DNA of 62,928 nt from Candidatus Accumulibacter phosphatis (GCF_012939955.1 NZ_SPMY01000048.1:1-62928), one strand, 5' to 3'; shown: positions 39,297-48,622, counted from the first letter of the stretch. Made by a program: numbers and translations. The notes: a model not told the origin generated them from the letters alone.

Positions 39297-39473
39297 GGCA
39301 GGTCTGTGATCAGTGGGGACTTGGAAGGGAGGCTTGCGGCTAGCGAGTGCGTCAGGCTCGGCAGCTACCATGGAGAGGCGACAGCGAGGCAGGCGGTCGT
39401 GAATTCGCGCGTTCGATCGTGAGTGTCGCAGATTCAGCCGAAGTCAGGACTCGCGACTCGCGACCGGAAAAAC

Positions 39474-39875
39474 TCAGGGCGTGCCGGGAGTGCGCGGACG
39501 ACCCGTGGCGCGGCCCTGGTCGTCGTTCGACGACTGTGCGGGCGCGGTGCTCGCGCGGTACTCGTCCTCGCTGATGACTTCGCCCTCGATTACCCGTCCG
39601 CCCGCTGGTGGCGTTTGGTAGCCGCCTTGGCGGCCGGCCTGCTCCTGCATGCGTTCGTGCAGGTCGCGCAGGTGTTGCGGCAGGTGGCGCGTTTTCCACT
39701 TGAGGTAGGCGAAGATCAGCACGCCGACGACGAGCACGACGCCGAGCGCGAGGATCGAAAACATGAAAGCGACGACCAGAATCAGAATGCCGGCTGCAAT
39801 CGTCAGCAGCTTGCCGACGACGCTCGTCGGGGGGGCCTGCCAGCGGCGCTCGGTAGGCGCCGGATTGTTGCTCAT
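39474..39875 (-). CDS. Small membrane protein of unknown function
   Basis: A 133-residue protein with one or two adjacent membrane helices (LLTIAAGILILVVAFMFSIL, ALGVVLVVGVLIFAYL) followed by a basic, soluble tail (KWKTRHLPQHLRDLHERMQE) and a Pro/Ala/Gln-rich end. VIEGEVISEDEYR is reminiscent of a conserved motif in small betaproteobacterial membrane proteins. I cannot assign a role. Confidence 0.7.
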   Translation of the reverse strand: MSNNPAPTERRWQAPPTSVVGKLLTIAAGILILVVAFMFSILALGVVLVVGVLIFAYLKWKTRHLPQHLRDLHERMQEQAGRQGGYQTPPAGGRVIEGEVISEDEYRASTAPAQSSNDDQGRATGRPRTPGTP

Positions 39876-40033
39876 TGATTTTCATCGAAATCCTTGTGGG
39901 TACGTTCCGTGAGGAAGCGCTAGGTCTGCTGCGCATTGTAAAGTGTCCGTGGCGCGGCGGCCAGTCACCTCTCCTGGACCGCGTCGGCGGCTGGCCACGG
40001 CGGATGGAGTGGCGTTGGCTCTCCACTCAGGGC

Positions 40034-40070
40034 AAAAAAAAAGGCCCGCCAGGGGGGACTGGTCGGGCCT
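40034..40070 (-). terminator. Rho-independent terminator (minus strand)
   Basis: Read on the minus strand, AGGCCCG pairs with CGGGCCT around a 15-nt C-rich loop and runs directly into nine Ts (A9 at 40034-40042 on the + strand). This is the clearest intrinsic terminator in the window for a minus-strand transcript, either the FFLEELY-motif gene (stop 240 nt upstream) or a separate small RNA. Confidence 0.85.
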
Positions 40071-40250
40071 GTGCTGCCGCCGTTGCAGTATTCCCAACGA
40101 GGGGAGGGGAGGAGGAACACCGCAGCGACAAACGAATACTATCGGTACCCGTGCCCCGAGTCTGTGTGCTCTCTGTCTCGCTATGTGACAGCGTGTAAGA
40201 AGTCGCTTCAAAACTTCAAGTGATAGGCGAAATAAACACCACAAACTACT
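40034..40250 (-). ncRNA. Candidate small RNA or 3'-UTR RNA with C-rich loops
   Basis: Between two protein genes, 217 nt of lower-GC sequence ends at the terminator above. On the minus strand there is a TATACT at 40258-40263, with no good -35. Within the RNA is a run TTCCTCCTCCCCTCCCC (a complement to ribosome-binding sites), followed by a GTTG-CAAC stem; the terminator loop itself is also C-rich. Single-stranded CU-rich loops near a terminator are typical of trans-acting sRNAs. No homology is claimed. Confidence 0.35.
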
Positions 40251-40310
40251 GATGCAAAGTATAAGAAAGACTCGTGCTATCTCGATTCGGTGAGGGTTTC
40301 GGGGCTGTGC

Positions 40311-41042
40311 CTAGATCCGAAAGGGATCGTCGACGCCGTCAAAAAGGCGGCTCAGGACTTGCTGCTCCCTGTCTTCGATGGCGTCCAGAAAGTCGCTGCT
40401 CGAGCCCATGCCCCGAAAGGCATTGAAGCCGCGGTCCAGGAACTGGTGCAGGTCGCCGAGACCAGCGAGTTGCGCGGGGTGACGCATCATTTTGAGAAGA
40501 CTGCTCAGCAGCGGCTTTTTTGTCAGCCTGTCGAGTGCTTGGCCGGTTTCGCGAATCAGGACGATTTGGCGCTGGCGCTCGGCCCGGCAGGCGACGGCAC
40601 GGTAGGCCGCGGCGTAGGCGGCTTCGTCGATGTGCTCGATCTGCCCGGCGCGACAGAGTTCAGTGACCATCGCCGAGTCGAGTTCTTCGGTCAAGGCGTC
40701 GAGTTCGACAGCCAGCGCGATGGTGCGCAGCGCCGACGCCGGCAACATCTTGATCAGCAAGGGCAGGATGCGCTCGACTTCCTCGTCGCGGCAGCTGAAG
40801 TCCTTGGGCCCGTAGAGGTCCGAGATGAAGAAGCTGGCGGCGGGTCCGAAGCGCGGACTGCCAAGCAGTTGGCGATGGCTGCGCACCAGGCGGTCGGCCT
40901 GCCATTCCCGCAGGTACAGGCGCGCGCGTGCTGCCGCCGGATCCACCTTCGCCTGCTGGCGCAGATTCTTCGCTGCTTTCAGGTGTCGGCGCAGTGCTGC
41001 GGCGCTTTGCTGTTTCTCTATTGAGGCTGTCGGATCGTTCAT
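40311..41042 (-). CDS. FFLEELY-motif-type conserved protein of unknown function
   Basis: A 243-residue, mostly helical soluble protein. ASFFISDLYGPKDFSCRDEE matches the conserved (S)FFxxxLYGPxDFxxRD core that gives the family its informal name in automatic annotation. No signal peptide or membrane helix. Seen widely in betaproteobacteria and gammaproteobacteria; function unknown. Transcribed toward the candidate sRNA and terminator at 40034. Confidence 0.75.
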   Translation of the reverse strand: MNDPTASIEKQQSAAALRRHLKAAKNLRQQAKVDPAAARARLYLREWQADRLVRSHRQLLGSPRFGPAASFFISDLYGPKDFSCRDEEVERILPLLIKMLPASALRTIALAVELDALTEELDSAMVTELCRAGQIEHIDEAAYAAAYRAVACRAERQRQIVLIRETGQALDRLTKKPLLSSLLKMMRHPAQLAGLGDLHQFLDRGFNAFRGMGSSSDFLDAIEDREQQVLSRLFDGVDDPFRI

Positions 41043-41153
41043 GGAGAGGATTATGCCCGGCCGCGCGGAGGCTGTTTAGAGGGCTTCGCCTAACGAGAAG
41101 CGCCGCTGCAACATACACTAGCTCTGCACCACAGCTTAGTGTGGAAGTAGTGT

Positions 41154-41340
41154 ACGCGACTCACCAACCTTCCTTCGCCCGTCGTGGGAGAAGGGTCCGG
41201 GGTGAGGCGGGGAGTTCAGGAAGCATGCTCCCTGCCCGGCGAACGATTCCGGCGTGCAAGCCGGAATGCGCACTGCAAGTGAGAGGAGGGCGGTCATGAC
41301 TTCCATGATCCGGTGTTTCTCGGCAGGTCATGATCGTTAG
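41154..41340. repeat. Dispersed structured element, family B copy 2
   Basis: Shares GCGACTCAC at the left, the imperfect stem CCTTCGCCC...GGGAGAAGG in the middle and GCGGTCATGACTTCCATGATCC...GGTCATGATCGTTAG at the right with copies at 12661 and 58733. About 60 bp of extra sequence (with its own inverted ATTCCGGCGTGCAAGCCGGAAT) is inserted. The unit ends 4 nt before the Shine-Dalgarno of the aldehyde dehydrogenase gene, so it is part of that gene's 5' region. Confidence 0.7.
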
Positions 41341-41353
41341 CAAGGAGTACTTG

Positions 41354-42808
41354 ATGCCTCATTCTGAAACGTCGACCGCGCGCTTGGCCCAGCTTCAGGC
41401 GCAGCCGCTGGCCGAGCGCTTTGCCCTGCAGCAGGGTGCGGCACGCGGTGACCCGAATCCGCAGCGCGCGGTCCGCGAACGCCGTTTGGTGGCTCTCGAT
41501 CAGATGCTGCGTGATAACGCGGTGGCGATTGGCGAAGCGGTCAGTTGCGATTTTGGCCACCGCTCGCCGGCTGAAACGCGTTTGCTCGAGCTCTTCCCGA
41601 GTTACGAAGCGATTCGCTACGCACGCCGCCACCTGCGCCGCTGGATGCGTCCGCAGCGGCGCTCGGTGTCGCTGTGGTTCCAGCCGGGGCGGGCAGAAGT
41701 TCGCTATCAGCCACTCGGCGCCGTGGGCATCATCGTCCCCTGGAACTACCCGATTCTCCTGGCCATCGCTCCGCTTGCCGCGGCACTGGCAGCCGGCAAC
41801 CGGGCGTTGGTCAAGATGTCCGAGATGTCGCCGCATACCGCCGCGCTGTTCGCCACCCTGGTCGCGCAGACTTTTTCTGCGGACGAGTTGTCGGTGGTCG
41901 AAGGCGACGCCAGTGTCGCGCAGGCGTTTTCGCAACTGCCTTTCGATCATCTGCTATTTACCGGTTCGACTGCCGTTGGCCATCACGTCATGCGCGCGGC
42001 GGCCGATCATCTGACGCCGGTGACGCTTGAACTCGGTGGCAAGTCGCCGGCGATCATCGCTCCCGGGCTGGCGGCGAGCAAGGATTTCGCGCGCGCCGTC
42101 GAGCGCATCCTGATCGGCAAGTGCATGAACGCCGGCCAGACGTGCATCGCGCCGGACTATGTTTTGCTGCCGGCCGGTGACGAACAGGCGTTCATCGATT
42201 GCGCTCGCGCCGTCGTCGCCAGCGCCTATCCGCAACTGGCGACGAATGGCGATTACACGACGATCATCGACCCGCGCCACTACGCTCGCCTCAGCGCTTA
42301 CGTTGACGAGGCCCGGGCGAGCGGCGCAAAGATTATCGAACTGGCCCCCGCTGCGGCTGCCGACGCGGCGAAGCGCTGCTTGCCGCCGTTGGTGCTACTC
42401 GGCGTCGGCGACACGCAACGCGTCATGCAGGAGGAGATCTTCGGGCCGCTGTTGCCGCTTCGGCCCTACCGGCATCTCGACGAGGCGATTTCTTTCGTGA
42501 ACAGCCGGCCACGCCCGCTGGCGCTCTACTACTTCGATAGCGATCGCGAGCGTATCGAGCGAGTGCTCAATGAAACAGTTTCCGGCGGTGTGACGATCAA
42601 CGACACCATCCTGCACATCGCCCAGGACGACCTGCCTTTCGGCGGTGTCGGCGCCAGTGGTATGGGCTGCTATCACGGTTTCGAGGGCTTCGAGACCTTC
42701 TCCTCCAGGAAGGGCGTCTTCCGGCAGTCGCGGCTGTCCGGCATCGGCCTCTTCAAGCCGCCGTATGGCCGCCTGTTCAAGCTCTTGACGCGGATCATCA
42801 TGCGATGA
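41354..42808 (+). CDS. Coniferyl-aldehyde-dehydrogenase-type ALDH
   Basis: A 484-residue NAD(P)-dependent aldehyde dehydrogenase. GAVGIIVPWNYPILLAIAPL is the cofactor region, LLFTGSTAVGHHVMRAAA the nucleotide loop, TLELGGKSPAII contains the catalytic Glu and NAGQTCIAPDYVLL the catalytic Cys. The group (CalB-like) includes enzymes for aromatic and long-chain aldehydes. Shine-Dalgarno AAGGAG fixes the start. Its stop overlaps the Tat-signal gene as ATGA, so it leads a four-gene operon and likely oxidises the aldehyde made by the GMC enzyme. Confidence 0.9.
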   Translation: MPHSETSTARLAQLQAQPLAERFALQQGAARGDPNPQRAVRERRLVALDQMLRDNAVAIGEAVSCDFGHRSPAETRLLELFPSYEAIRYARRHLRRWMRPQRRSVSLWFQPGRAEVRYQPLGAVGIIVPWNYPILLAIAPLAAALAAGNRALVKMSEMSPHTAALFATLVAQTFSADELSVVEGDASVAQAFSQLPFDHLLFTGSTAVGHHVMRAAADHLTPVTLELGGKSPAIIAPGLAASKDFARAVERILIGKCMNAGQTCIAPDYVLLPAGDEQAFIDCARAVVASAYPQLATNGDYTTIIDPRHYARLSAYVDEARASGAKIIELAPAAAADAAKRCLPPLVLLGVGDTQRVMQEEIFGPLLPLRPYRHLDEAISFVNSRPRPLALYYFDSDRERIERVLNETVSGGVTINDTILHIAQDDLPFGGVGASGMGCYHGFEGFETFSSRKGVFRQSRLSGIGLFKPPYGRLFKLLTRIIMR

Positions 42809-43308
42809 CTTACGGGCGTCGACAGTTTATCCAGACCGGGCTCGCCGGCGGCCTGCTACTGTCCTTTTCCGGTTGGCTCAACGCCGCCGGGCCGCGGCGT
42901 TTCAGCGCCGCCGAACGCGAGATGCTTGGCGCGGTGGTCAACGCCATGCTCGACGGCGTCCTGCCAGCGCAGGGCGGGCAACGGCAGCCACTGCTGGCGC
43001 AAACCGTCGACGGCATGGCGAAGGCCGTGGCCGGTCTTTCTGCAGCCAGCCAGCAGGAGATCGGCGAGCTCTTCGGACTGCTGGTGATTGCGCCGGCGCG
43101 CAGGGTACTTGCCGGCGTCAGCACGCCGTGGCGTGAGGCCAGCGTCGCCGAGGTTGGCGAATTCCTGCAGTCCTGGCGGTTCAGCCGCCTCAGCCTGCTG
43201 CAGAGTGCTTACGGGGCTTTGCACGATCTCACCTACGGCGCCTGGTACGGACGTCCGGAGGCCTGGCAGGCGATCAGCTATCCCGGACCACCGCGAGGGT
43301 ATTTCTGA
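42805..43308 (+). CDS. Tat-signal small partner of the GMC oxidoreductase
   Basis: A 167-residue protein with a twin-arginine signal (YGRRQFIQTGLAGGLLL) and a helical body ending TYGAWYGRPEAWQAISYPGP. This resembles the gluconate-2-dehydrogenase gamma-subunit family, which rides with GMC-type flavoproteins and supplies the Tat signal. It overlaps both neighbours by a few bases (ATGA at the 5' end, TGATG at the 3' end), strict coupling in a complex of equal subunits. Confidence 0.82.
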   Translation: MTYGRRQFIQTGLAGGLLLSFSGWLNAAGPRRFSAAEREMLGAVVNAMLDGVLPAQGGQRQPLLAQTVDGMAKAVAGLSAASQQEIGELFGLLVIAPARRVLAGVSTPWREASVAEVGEFLQSWRFSRLSLLQSAYGALHDLTYGAWYGRPEAWQAISYPGPPRGYF

Positions 43309-44915
43309 TGGAAGATCCGATCAAGCTCGGCCTGGCTGGCGGCTGGAAACATATTGACGCGTCGGCATTGCCGCACAGCCAGACGATCGACACCGATGTG
43401 GTGATCGTCGGTACTGGTGCCGGCGGCGGCGTTACCGCCGATCTGCTCAGCGCTGCCGGTCTGCGCGTCGTCCTTGTCGAAGAGGGGCCGCTGCGCTCGT
43501 CAAGCGACTTCAATATGCTTGAAAGCGAGGCCTATCCCGAGTTGTACCAGGAATCGGCGGCGCGCAAGACGGCCGACAAGGCGATCAACATTTTGCAGGG
43601 CCGCTGCGTCGGCGGTTCGACGACGGTGAATTGGACCAGCAGCTTTCGCACGCCGCCCGAGGTCTTCGACTTCTGGCAGCGCCACTACGGTCTGCACGAG
43701 CTGAGCGCCGAGTCGATGAGCTCATGGTTCGCGGTCATGGAGCACAAGCTGTGGGTGCGTCCCTGGGATACGCCGCCGAACCCGAACAATGCGCTCCTCG
43801 CCGCCGGTGCCGCGAAGCTCGGCATTGCGGTCGGCCATATCAAGCGCAACGTCAAGGGCTGCTGGAACCTTGGTTATTGCGGTATGGGCTGCCCGACCAA
43901 CGCCAAGCAGTCAATGTTGCTGACCACTATCCCGGCCGCCTTGAACCGCGGCGCGACGCTTTACACTCGCCTGCGCGCCGAGCGTTTGCGTTGCGATGGC
44001 AGCCAGGTCGTAGCGCTTGACTGCAGTGCACTGCAGTCCGACGGAATTCACCTTTCCGGCCGGCGACTGCGTTTTCGTGCTCGCCACTTCGTCCTTGCCG
44101 CCGGTGCCATTGGCAGTCCGGCGCTGCTCATGCGCAGCAGCGTTCCCGATCCCTACCGGCTGCTCGGCAAGCGCACTTTCCTGCACCCGGTGGTGATTTC
44201 CTCGGCACTGATGGACGATCGCGTCGACGCCTACGCCGGTGCGCCGCAGTCGATCTACAGCGATCACTTCCTGCACCAGGCGCCGATCGACGGTCCGCTG
44301 GGCTTCAAACTCGAAACGCCGCCGTTGCACCCGGTGCTCTATTCGACGACCCTGCAGGGCCACGGCGAGGCGCACGCTCGTCTGATGGGCGACTTCACCA
44401 AGGTCAATGTCGTGCTGGCGCTGTTGCGTGATGGCTTCAACCCCGCAAGCCGCGGCGGCCAGGTGCGCCTCGGCGCCGGTCGCCTGCCGGTGCTCGATTA
44501 TCCGCTCGACGCGGTGATCTGGGAGGCCGCGCGCCGTGCTTTGCTGGCGATGGCCGAGATCCAGTTCGCCGCCGGTGCTCGTTGGGTGACCCCGGTGCAC
44601 GAGACGACACCCGACTATACGAGCTGGGCGGCAGCCAGGAAAGGAATCGCCGAACTGCCGCTCAAACCTTTCCTTTGCCGGGTGGTCAGCGCGCACGTGA
44701 TGGGTGGTTGCGGCATGGCCGATGCTCCGCAGCGCGGCGTCGTCGATCACCGCGGACGACACTTTTGGCTCGATAATCTTTCAGTGCTCGACGGTTCGGT
44801 TTTTCCGACCAGCCTGGGCGTCAATCCGCAGCTTTCCATTTATGGTCTGGTTGCTCGCAATGCCAGTCTGCTAGCCGCGGAGTTGTCGGGCCGGCCGCTT
44901 CCCGCCATCCCCTGA
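43308..44915 (+). CDS. GMC-family flavoprotein oxidoreductase (alcohol oxidase/dehydrogenase type)
   Basis: A 535-residue FAD enzyme. The dinucleotide-binding motif VVIVGTGAGGGVTADLLSAA is near residues 28-47, with VLVEEGP at 57-63; GRCVGGSTTVNWTSSFRTP is the second GMC signature and GVNPQLSIYGLVARNA the C-terminal active-site region. A CGMGCPTNAKQSM cluster suggests the long-chain alcohol-oxidase subgroup. It has no signal of its own, so it probably travels with the Tat partner. Likely oxidises an alcohol, passing the aldehyde to the ALDH. Confidence 0.88.
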   Translation: MEDPIKLGLAGGWKHIDASALPHSQTIDTDVVIVGTGAGGGVTADLLSAAGLRVVLVEEGPLRSSSDFNMLESEAYPELYQESAARKTADKAINILQGRCVGGSTTVNWTSSFRTPPEVFDFWQRHYGLHELSAESMSSWFAVMEHKLWVRPWDTPPNPNNALLAAGAAKLGIAVGHIKRNVKGCWNLGYCGMGCPTNAKQSMLLTTIPAALNRGATLYTRLRAERLRCDGSQVVALDCSALQSDGIHLSGRRLRFRARHFVLAAGAIGSPALLMRSSVPDPYRLLGKRTFLHPVVISSALMDDRVDAYAGAPQSIYSDHFLHQAPIDGPLGFKLETPPLHPVLYSTTLQGHGEAHARLMGDFTKVNVVLALLRDGFNPASRGGQVRLGAGRLPVLDYPLDAVIWEAARRALLAMAEIQFAAGARWVTPVHETTPDYTSWAAARKGIAELPLKPFLCRVVSAHVMGGCGMADAPQRGVVDHRGRHFWLDNLSVLDGSVFPTSLGVNPQLSIYGLVARNASLLAAELSGRPLPAIP

Positions 44916-44930
44916 AGGAGTCATACCGCC

Positions 44931-45911
44931 ATGCTCGCACGCGCCCTTCGCCTTTCGCATGTGCTGGAAATCACGTTTTACGTCATCCTGGTGATGAGCA
45001 TTGGCGACACCTCGTTTGCCGCCGCCGTTCCTCTTGCGCTGCTGATCATGCTCGCGTTGCGCGCCGTGGTGATCGCCGTCAGCTACGCCTTTGCCCGGGC
45101 CTACGGCTTGTTGGCACCTCGCTTGTCGGCGCGGCAAAGGCTTTTGATGGCGCTTGGCGAGTACGCGAGTTTTGTCGTCACCTTCACCGTCATCATGCCC
45201 TTCGAGCGCTGGTGGATGGGCGACGATCGTCTGCAAGCGCCGACTGACGAAGGGAGAACAGCGGCTGCTGTGGCTAAGCGCAGGCGGCCGCCGATCCTGC
45301 TGATACACGGCTATGGTTGTTCGCGCGGTGCATGGTGGTGGCTGCGTGGACACCTCGAAGCGGCCGGCTGGACCGTGGCGACGATCAGCCTGGAACCGAT
45401 CTACACGAGCATCGACAATTACGTCGATCCCGTGGCCAGGCGGGTCGACGAGCTGCTCGCCGCGACCGGTGCCGCACAGGTGATCCTCGTTGGCCACAGC
45501 ATGGGCGGGCTGGTTTCACGTGCCTATCTGCAGCGCTATGGTGACGCGCGCGTCGCCCGGCTGGTCACCCTTGGGACTCCGCATCAGGGCAGTGAACTGG
45601 CGCGCCTCGGCCTCGGTGACAACGGTCGCCAGATGCGCCCGCACAGCCCCTGGCTGCAGGCCCTGGCCAGTCCGCCAGCGAGCGTCGACGCAGTGGCCCT
45701 CTACAGTCCGCACGACAATTTCGTCATGCCGCCAGCGCTGCTCGAATTGCACGGTGCGCAGGAGCAGAGGATTGACGGCGTCGGACACCTGGCGATGCTT
45801 TACTCGCCGCGTGTCATTCAGGCGCTGCTGACGGTGCTCGAGCAGACTGCGGCGCGTCGCCCGGGCGCAGTGAGCGATACCGGCGAGATCTCTAATGCCG
45901 CAGACGCCTAG
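44931..45911 (+). CDS. Alpha/beta hydrolase (lipase/esterase-like)
   Basis: A 326-residue protein with N-terminal membrane helices (EITFYVILVMSIGDTSFAAA region) and a hydrolase domain: ILLIHGYGCSRGAWWWLRGH (oxyanion loop), VGHSMGGLVSRAYL (nucleophile Ser in GHSMG), and a late His in GVGHLAML. Follows the GMC gene by 15 nt, ending the operon. A plausible role is releasing the alcohol substrate from esters such as wax esters. Confidence 0.85.
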   Translation: MLARALRLSHVLEITFYVILVMSIGDTSFAAAVPLALLIMLALRAVVIAVSYAFARAYGLLAPRLSARQRLLMALGEYASFVVTFTVIMPFERWWMGDDRLQAPTDEGRTAAAVAKRRRPPILLIHGYGCSRGAWWWLRGHLEAAGWTVATISLEPIYTSIDNYVDPVARRVDELLAATGAAQVILVGHSMGGLVSRAYLQRYGDARVARLVTLGTPHQGSELARLGLGDNGRQMRPHSPWLQALASPPASVDAVALYSPHDNFVMPPALLELHGAQEQRIDGVGHLAMLYSPRVIQALLTVLEQTAARRPGAVSDTGEISNAADA

Positions 45912-46483
45912 CCGAGCCGCAGCAGCCGCGCCAGAAAGTCAAAAAACAGGCAGTACAGGGCGATCGGCAGCGGCAGTCCGAGCAGGGTGGCGATCATGTA
46001 CTCGCGAAAGCGCACACCCGACATCGCCAGCGCGTAGTTGAGCGCCGGCACGGTCTGGAAGATGACTCTCAGGACGACCATGCTGCCAATTGGCCGGGCA
46101 TCGAGCTGTGCCAGCAAGCGCGTGGCGAGGGGACTGTGCAACTGCCGCAAGGCATCGCCGCCAAGCAGGCGAATGCTCAGGAAGGTGAGCGCACACGACA
46201 GGCACGCGGCAAGGTAGGTCACTGCGCCACCCCAGATGCGGCCGAGGGCGAGCACTGCCGCGGCCAGGAAAATCCACCCCGGAATCTGGATGAGATTGCC
46301 GAGCGCAAACAGCGCCACGAAGATCAGCAGTCCGCTGAGCTTGTTCTCCAGGAAGCGCTCCTGCAGAAACTGGAGACTGAAGTGATCGCGTAGCCCGGAT
46401 AGTTCGAAGCTGGCGAAGAGCACGCCGAGAAACAGGACGACGGCCAAGAGGCGCGGCCAGGGGATGGCGCGCTGCTTCAGCAT
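45908..46483 (-). CDS. TVP38/TMEM64 (DedA-like) membrane protein
   Basis: A 191-residue protein with five to six membrane helices; GNLIQIPGWIFLAAAVLALG and RVIFQTVPALNYALAMSGV are family motifs of the SNARE-associated/VTT domain. Start taken at 46483 although no clear ribosome-binding site precedes it; upstream starts at 46546 or 46555 are possible. It converges with the hydrolase gene with a 4-base overlap of the ends. Confidence 0.82.
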   Translation of the reverse strand: MLKQRAIPWPRLLAVVLFLGVLFASFELSGLRDHFSLQFLQERFLENKLSGLLIFVALFALGNLIQIPGWIFLAAAVLALGRIWGGAVTYLAACLSCALTFLSIRLLGGDALRQLHSPLATRLLAQLDARPIGSMVVLRVIFQTVPALNYALAMSGVRFREYMIATLLGLPLPIALYCLFFDFLARLLRLG

Positions 46484-46632
46484 GCGGCGGTTGAATTCAT
46501 GGCTCTTCCTGGCACAAAAAAATACTTCGGCTCGACTGTAAGCCATCGCCGACATGCGACGACCATAGCATTGCTGGCCACGAAAACCATGCTTCCACTC
46601 CCTGCTACTGTGTACAACGTGAGAACAACAAG

Positions 46633-48030
46633 ATGAACGAACTGCACGGACTATTCTTCTGGGGTTTTCTGCTCCTCTTCGGCGCCGCGATGTATCTGAT
46701 CTCGCCGCGCAGCAGCGACGCTGCCGGTTTTTTCCGTGGCCACGACGCACAGGGGCGTGAACCTTCGGAGTGGGCCTTGATGATGAGCGTTTTCATCAGC
46801 TGGATCTTTGCCAAATCGGTGACCAATGCCGCCAACCTCGGTGCCGCCTACGGTATCGTCGGCGGGCTGGCCTACGCCACCTACTGGCTGTCGATTCCGC
46901 TTGCCGGCGTGGTCATCTACCGCTTGCGCACCCGTGAGGGGGCGACCGGACTGGTCTCGTTTCTGGTCGGAAAATACGGCCGCGGTGCGGCGCTGGCGTT
47001 TTCATTAGCCATCCTCGTTCGCCTGTTCAACGAGGTGTGGAGCAATACGGCCGTCGTCGGTGGCTACTACGGCGAGTCGGGATCGGCAGCCTTCATCGGC
47101 GCTGCGCTGCTGTTCACCGCCGTCGTCCTGTTCTACAGCCTCAAGGGCGGCTTGCGCAGTTCGATTTTCACCGACGTCATCCAGGCCGTCGTCTTCCTGC
47201 TCTTCCTGGGCGTCGTCGTCGCCGTGGTACTGCCGGCACACTCACCGACGCAACTGCTGAGGGAAGGCAGTTTCACGCTGGCCGGCGGCGTCGACCTGCT
47301 GCTGGTCGCCTTGCTACAGGTTTTCTCCTACCCCTTCCACGATCCGGTGCTCACCGATCGCGGCTTCATCTCGCGCGAGAAAAGCATGTTGCGCGCTTTC
47401 ATCGTCGCTGGCGTCCTGGGCTTCCTGGGTATTGTCGCCTTCAGTCTGGTCGGTGTGCACGCGCGCCTCGAAGGCATCACCTCGGGCAGCAATATCCCTG
47501 CCGACGTCGCCCGCGGGCTGGGTTTTGCCGGCTTCTTCGCGATGATCGCGGTGATGATTTCCTCGGCCGCTTCGACCCTCGACTCGACTTTCTCCTCGCT
47601 GTCGAAGTCGGTGGCGCAGGAGCTGCCAATGCTTGCCCGACGCGCCCCCCTGCCGCGTGCGGTGCGGGTCGGCGCGCTGACCATGATCGTCTTTGCGCTG
47701 CTCGGCAATCTGCCGATGCTCGCCGGCACCGACATCCTCAAGGCGACGACGATCAGTGGCACCATGGTCATCGGCCTGGCGCCGATCTTCCTCTTCTCGC
47801 GCTGGGTCGGCTACTCACCGCTGTCTTTCCACCTCGCCTTCTGGAGTGGCATGCTGCTTGGTATTCTGCAAGTCATGCAACTTATTCCGGCAAGCTGGGC
47901 GATCGGTGACGGCAAATACGCGATCCTGCTCGGTACCAACCTCTACGGCCTGGCGCTCTGCTCGGCAGTGTTCTTCCTGCCCTTGCTGCTGCCGAGCCAT
48001 CGCCTGCGAAGTTGCGGGAATTCGGCTTGA
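46633..48030 (+). CDS. Sodium:solute symporter (SSS) family transporter
   Basis: A 465-residue transporter with about 12 to 13 membrane helices. AKSVTNAANLGAAYGIVGGL, LFYSLKGGLRSSIFTDVIQA and FAMIAVMISSAASTLDSTFS are the SSS family motifs, the last in the Na+-site helix. The substrate is not deducible. Divergent from the TVP38 gene over a 150-bp gap. A 325-bp stretch with no recognisable gene follows. Confidence 0.9.
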   Translation: MNELHGLFFWGFLLLFGAAMYLISPRSSDAAGFFRGHDAQGREPSEWALMMSVFISWIFAKSVTNAANLGAAYGIVGGLAYATYWLSIPLAGVVIYRLRTREGATGLVSFLVGKYGRGAALAFSLAILVRLFNEVWSNTAVVGGYYGESGSAAFIGAALLFTAVVLFYSLKGGLRSSIFTDVIQAVVFLLFLGVVVAVVLPAHSPTQLLREGSFTLAGGVDLLLVALLQVFSYPFHDPVLTDRGFISREKSMLRAFIVAGVLGFLGIVAFSLVGVHARLEGITSGSNIPADVARGLGFAGFFAMIAVMISSAASTLDSTFSSLSKSVAQELPMLARRAPLPRAVRVGALTMIVFALLGNLPMLAGTDILKATTISGTMVIGLAPIFLFSRWVGYSPLSFHLAFWSGMLLGILQVMQLIPASWAIGDGKYAILLGTNLYGLALCSAVFFLPLLLPSHRLRSCGNSA

Positions 48031-48355
48031 GGAGCGCCGGATTGCCGCGCATGCACACCGCGATTTTCGCGTGCAAGGCGGATAGCGGGGTAGCTTGCGC
48101 TTGTCGTCGGAAAGCTGGTGGTAGCGTGTCGCCCGATGAATCGGGCTCCGACATTTGGCCTTTTATCTGGCTACGATGCAGATGTGGAATCGCTTCGGGC
48201 TTGCGTCGTCACTCCCAGCTGTGGGGATGCCTTCGGCTAATGATAGCCGTCGAAGCTTCAAGTGGAGGCAAACCTGCCCATCGAAGTTGAAACGGCTCGG
48301 CGCGGCTGATGTCAGGAGTCAGCGGCGAGCGAAGCGAGTCCGTCGCAAGGTCGCG

Positions 48356-48622
48356 CTAGGCCCTTCGCGAGTTCAACGCTGAGCGCAGTGATGTCGAGTA
48401 GTGGTATCCCCGCGACAGCGCGTCATGCCGCTTGTTTGCCGCCATGGGATCTCCGGCATTACATTCCATGACCACGAGTTCCGAGGCGACCAAATCGAAT
48501 TGGCTACGCCGATCCCAGAAGAGGTCGGTGCTCTGCTGATGGCCAGCTTCAATGACGTTCTTGCTCGGCCGAGCAGTCAGGTAGCTAACTACGGATGTTT
48601 CAACGTATATCTTGCGCTTCAT
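48356..48622 (-). pseudogene. Truncated PIN-domain (VapC-like) toxin
   Basis: MKRKIYVETSVVSYLTARPS then NVIEAGHQQSTDLFWDRRSQ and LVASELVVMECNAGDPMAAN is the N-terminal half of a PIN-domain family (full length about 160 residues). Asp/Glu residues of the first half are present, but the sequence drifts after about 70 residues and stops at 88, so the second half of the active site is missing. No antitoxin gene is recognisable upstream. Probably a remnant of a lost toxin-antitoxin unit. Confidence 0.65.
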
